13,708 nucleotides of DNA from an uncultured Chlorobiota bacterium. Lineage in GTDB: Bacteria > Bacteroidota > Bacteroidia > Bacteroidales > JAADGE01. The position numbers were made by a program, and so were the translations under genes. The stretch covers positions 1 to 13,708 of the forward strand of contig CAMZKQ010000096.1 in NCBI GenBank assembly GCA_947311265.1, written 5' to 3'. The notes under the pieces were generated by a model that made no database searches, was not told the origin of the DNA, and worked only from the letters and a program-made list of their open reading frames with translations. Positions within the stretch are counted from its first letter, which is position 1, and each line of letters begins with the position of its first letter. Of this stretch, positions 13,595 to 13,708 are shown one piece after another.

Positions 13595-13708
13595 ATGCAA
13601 AGACTAAAAATAGAAAATCCGGATACAATTAAAAAGCAAATTTATGGTTGTCTCAATTCAAGCAAAGAGGCTAAGTTCATTCATAGACTGCATGGGCTTT
13701 TGTTAATG
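13595..13708 (+). CDS. IS630-like transposase or its helix-turn-helix protein, N-terminal part, cut by the right edge
   Basis: From the ATG at 13595 the plus strand is open for 38 codons to the window end. The peptide begins MQRLKIENPDTIKKQIYG and continues with NSSKEAKFIHRLHGLLLM. The pairing of an R-L-x-I opening, an S-x-E-A-(R/K)-F/Y motif and H-R-L-H-G-(L/V)-L-L is typical of the N-terminal winged helix-turn-helix part of IS630-family (Tc1/mariner-like) transposases in many bacteria. The DNA-recognition helix and the catalytic DDE part would lie beyond the window, so neither intactness nor single-frame coding can be judged. Confidence 0.6.
   Translation, partial: MQRLKIENPDTIKKQIYGCLNSSKEAKFIHRLHGLLLM

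Larger units (their letters stand above)
12789..13708. mobile_element. Insertion-sequence cluster: IS4 remnant abutting an IS630-like element
   Basis: A truncated IS4 transposase reading leftward meets, within 27 bases, the start of an IS630-like gene reading rightward. The join lies between about 13560 and 13594. Terminal inverted repeats and target duplications cannot be assigned: the left IS4 end falls somewhere between about 12725 and 12788, and the right-hand element runs out of the window. Confidence 0.6.

Noticed and set aside
1..13708. CRISPR array, phage genes, restriction or other defence system
   Set aside because: No regularly spaced direct repeats, phage structural genes or defence nuclease motifs were seen; the mobile content is limited to the IS cluster at the right end.

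Overview
The window looks like a chromosomal segment of a low-GC member of the Bacteroidota. Three things point there. Several intergenic gaps carry the Bacteroidota -7 promoter element TAnnTTTG, once in the full form TTTG-N19-TAAATTTG ahead of frr. Most starts lack a Shine-Dalgarno sequence. The protein set also fits: a conserved PfkB kinase, a YfhO-type membrane protein, a DUF58 protein, a ribbon-helix-helix/deoxynucleoside kinase pair and an IS4 transposase ending in FLSCT. The genus cannot be resolved from sequence alone.

Left part (1-4953): the 5' part of uppP runs off the left edge on the minus strand. A tRNA-Asn(GTT) gene with a strong terminator follows, also on the minus strand. On the plus strand come a PfkB-family sugar kinase, a large hairpin, and a translationally coupled pair (846-aa YfhO-like membrane protein, then a GT2 glycosyltransferase) that probably builds or modifies a lipid-linked or surface glycan. 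UppP recycles the undecaprenyl carrier that such enzymes commonly use, but a functional link is only inferred.

Middle part (4979-11127): dnaG (primase) follows the glycosyltransferase and has a clear Shine-Dalgarno. A small two-helix membrane protein is convergent with dnaG, and a small outer-membrane beta-barrel protein is convergent with an exported protein made of about six 34-35-residue repeats. In both convergent pairs the two stop codons share one TTAA. A second PfkB kinase (fructokinase-like) and a DUF58 protein with a TTG start follow on the plus strand, ending in a 14-bp stem terminator.

Right part (11137-13708): a minus-strand group of frr (own promoter), a deoxynucleoside kinase and a small ribbon-helix-helix protein. 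Upstream of frr, where many bacteria have pyrH, lies a 5'-truncated IS4-family transposase. It abuts the start of a plus-strand helix-turn-helix gene of IS630 type that leaves the window. This is the only clearly mobile region.

Most of the window is housekeeping and envelope genes. I did not find convincing evidence of a new multi-gene system. The items most worth a second look are the two-sided terminator between divergent genes at 7217-7271, the shared-TTAA convergent pairs, the repeat protein, and the nested IS junction with a promoter-like sequence across it.
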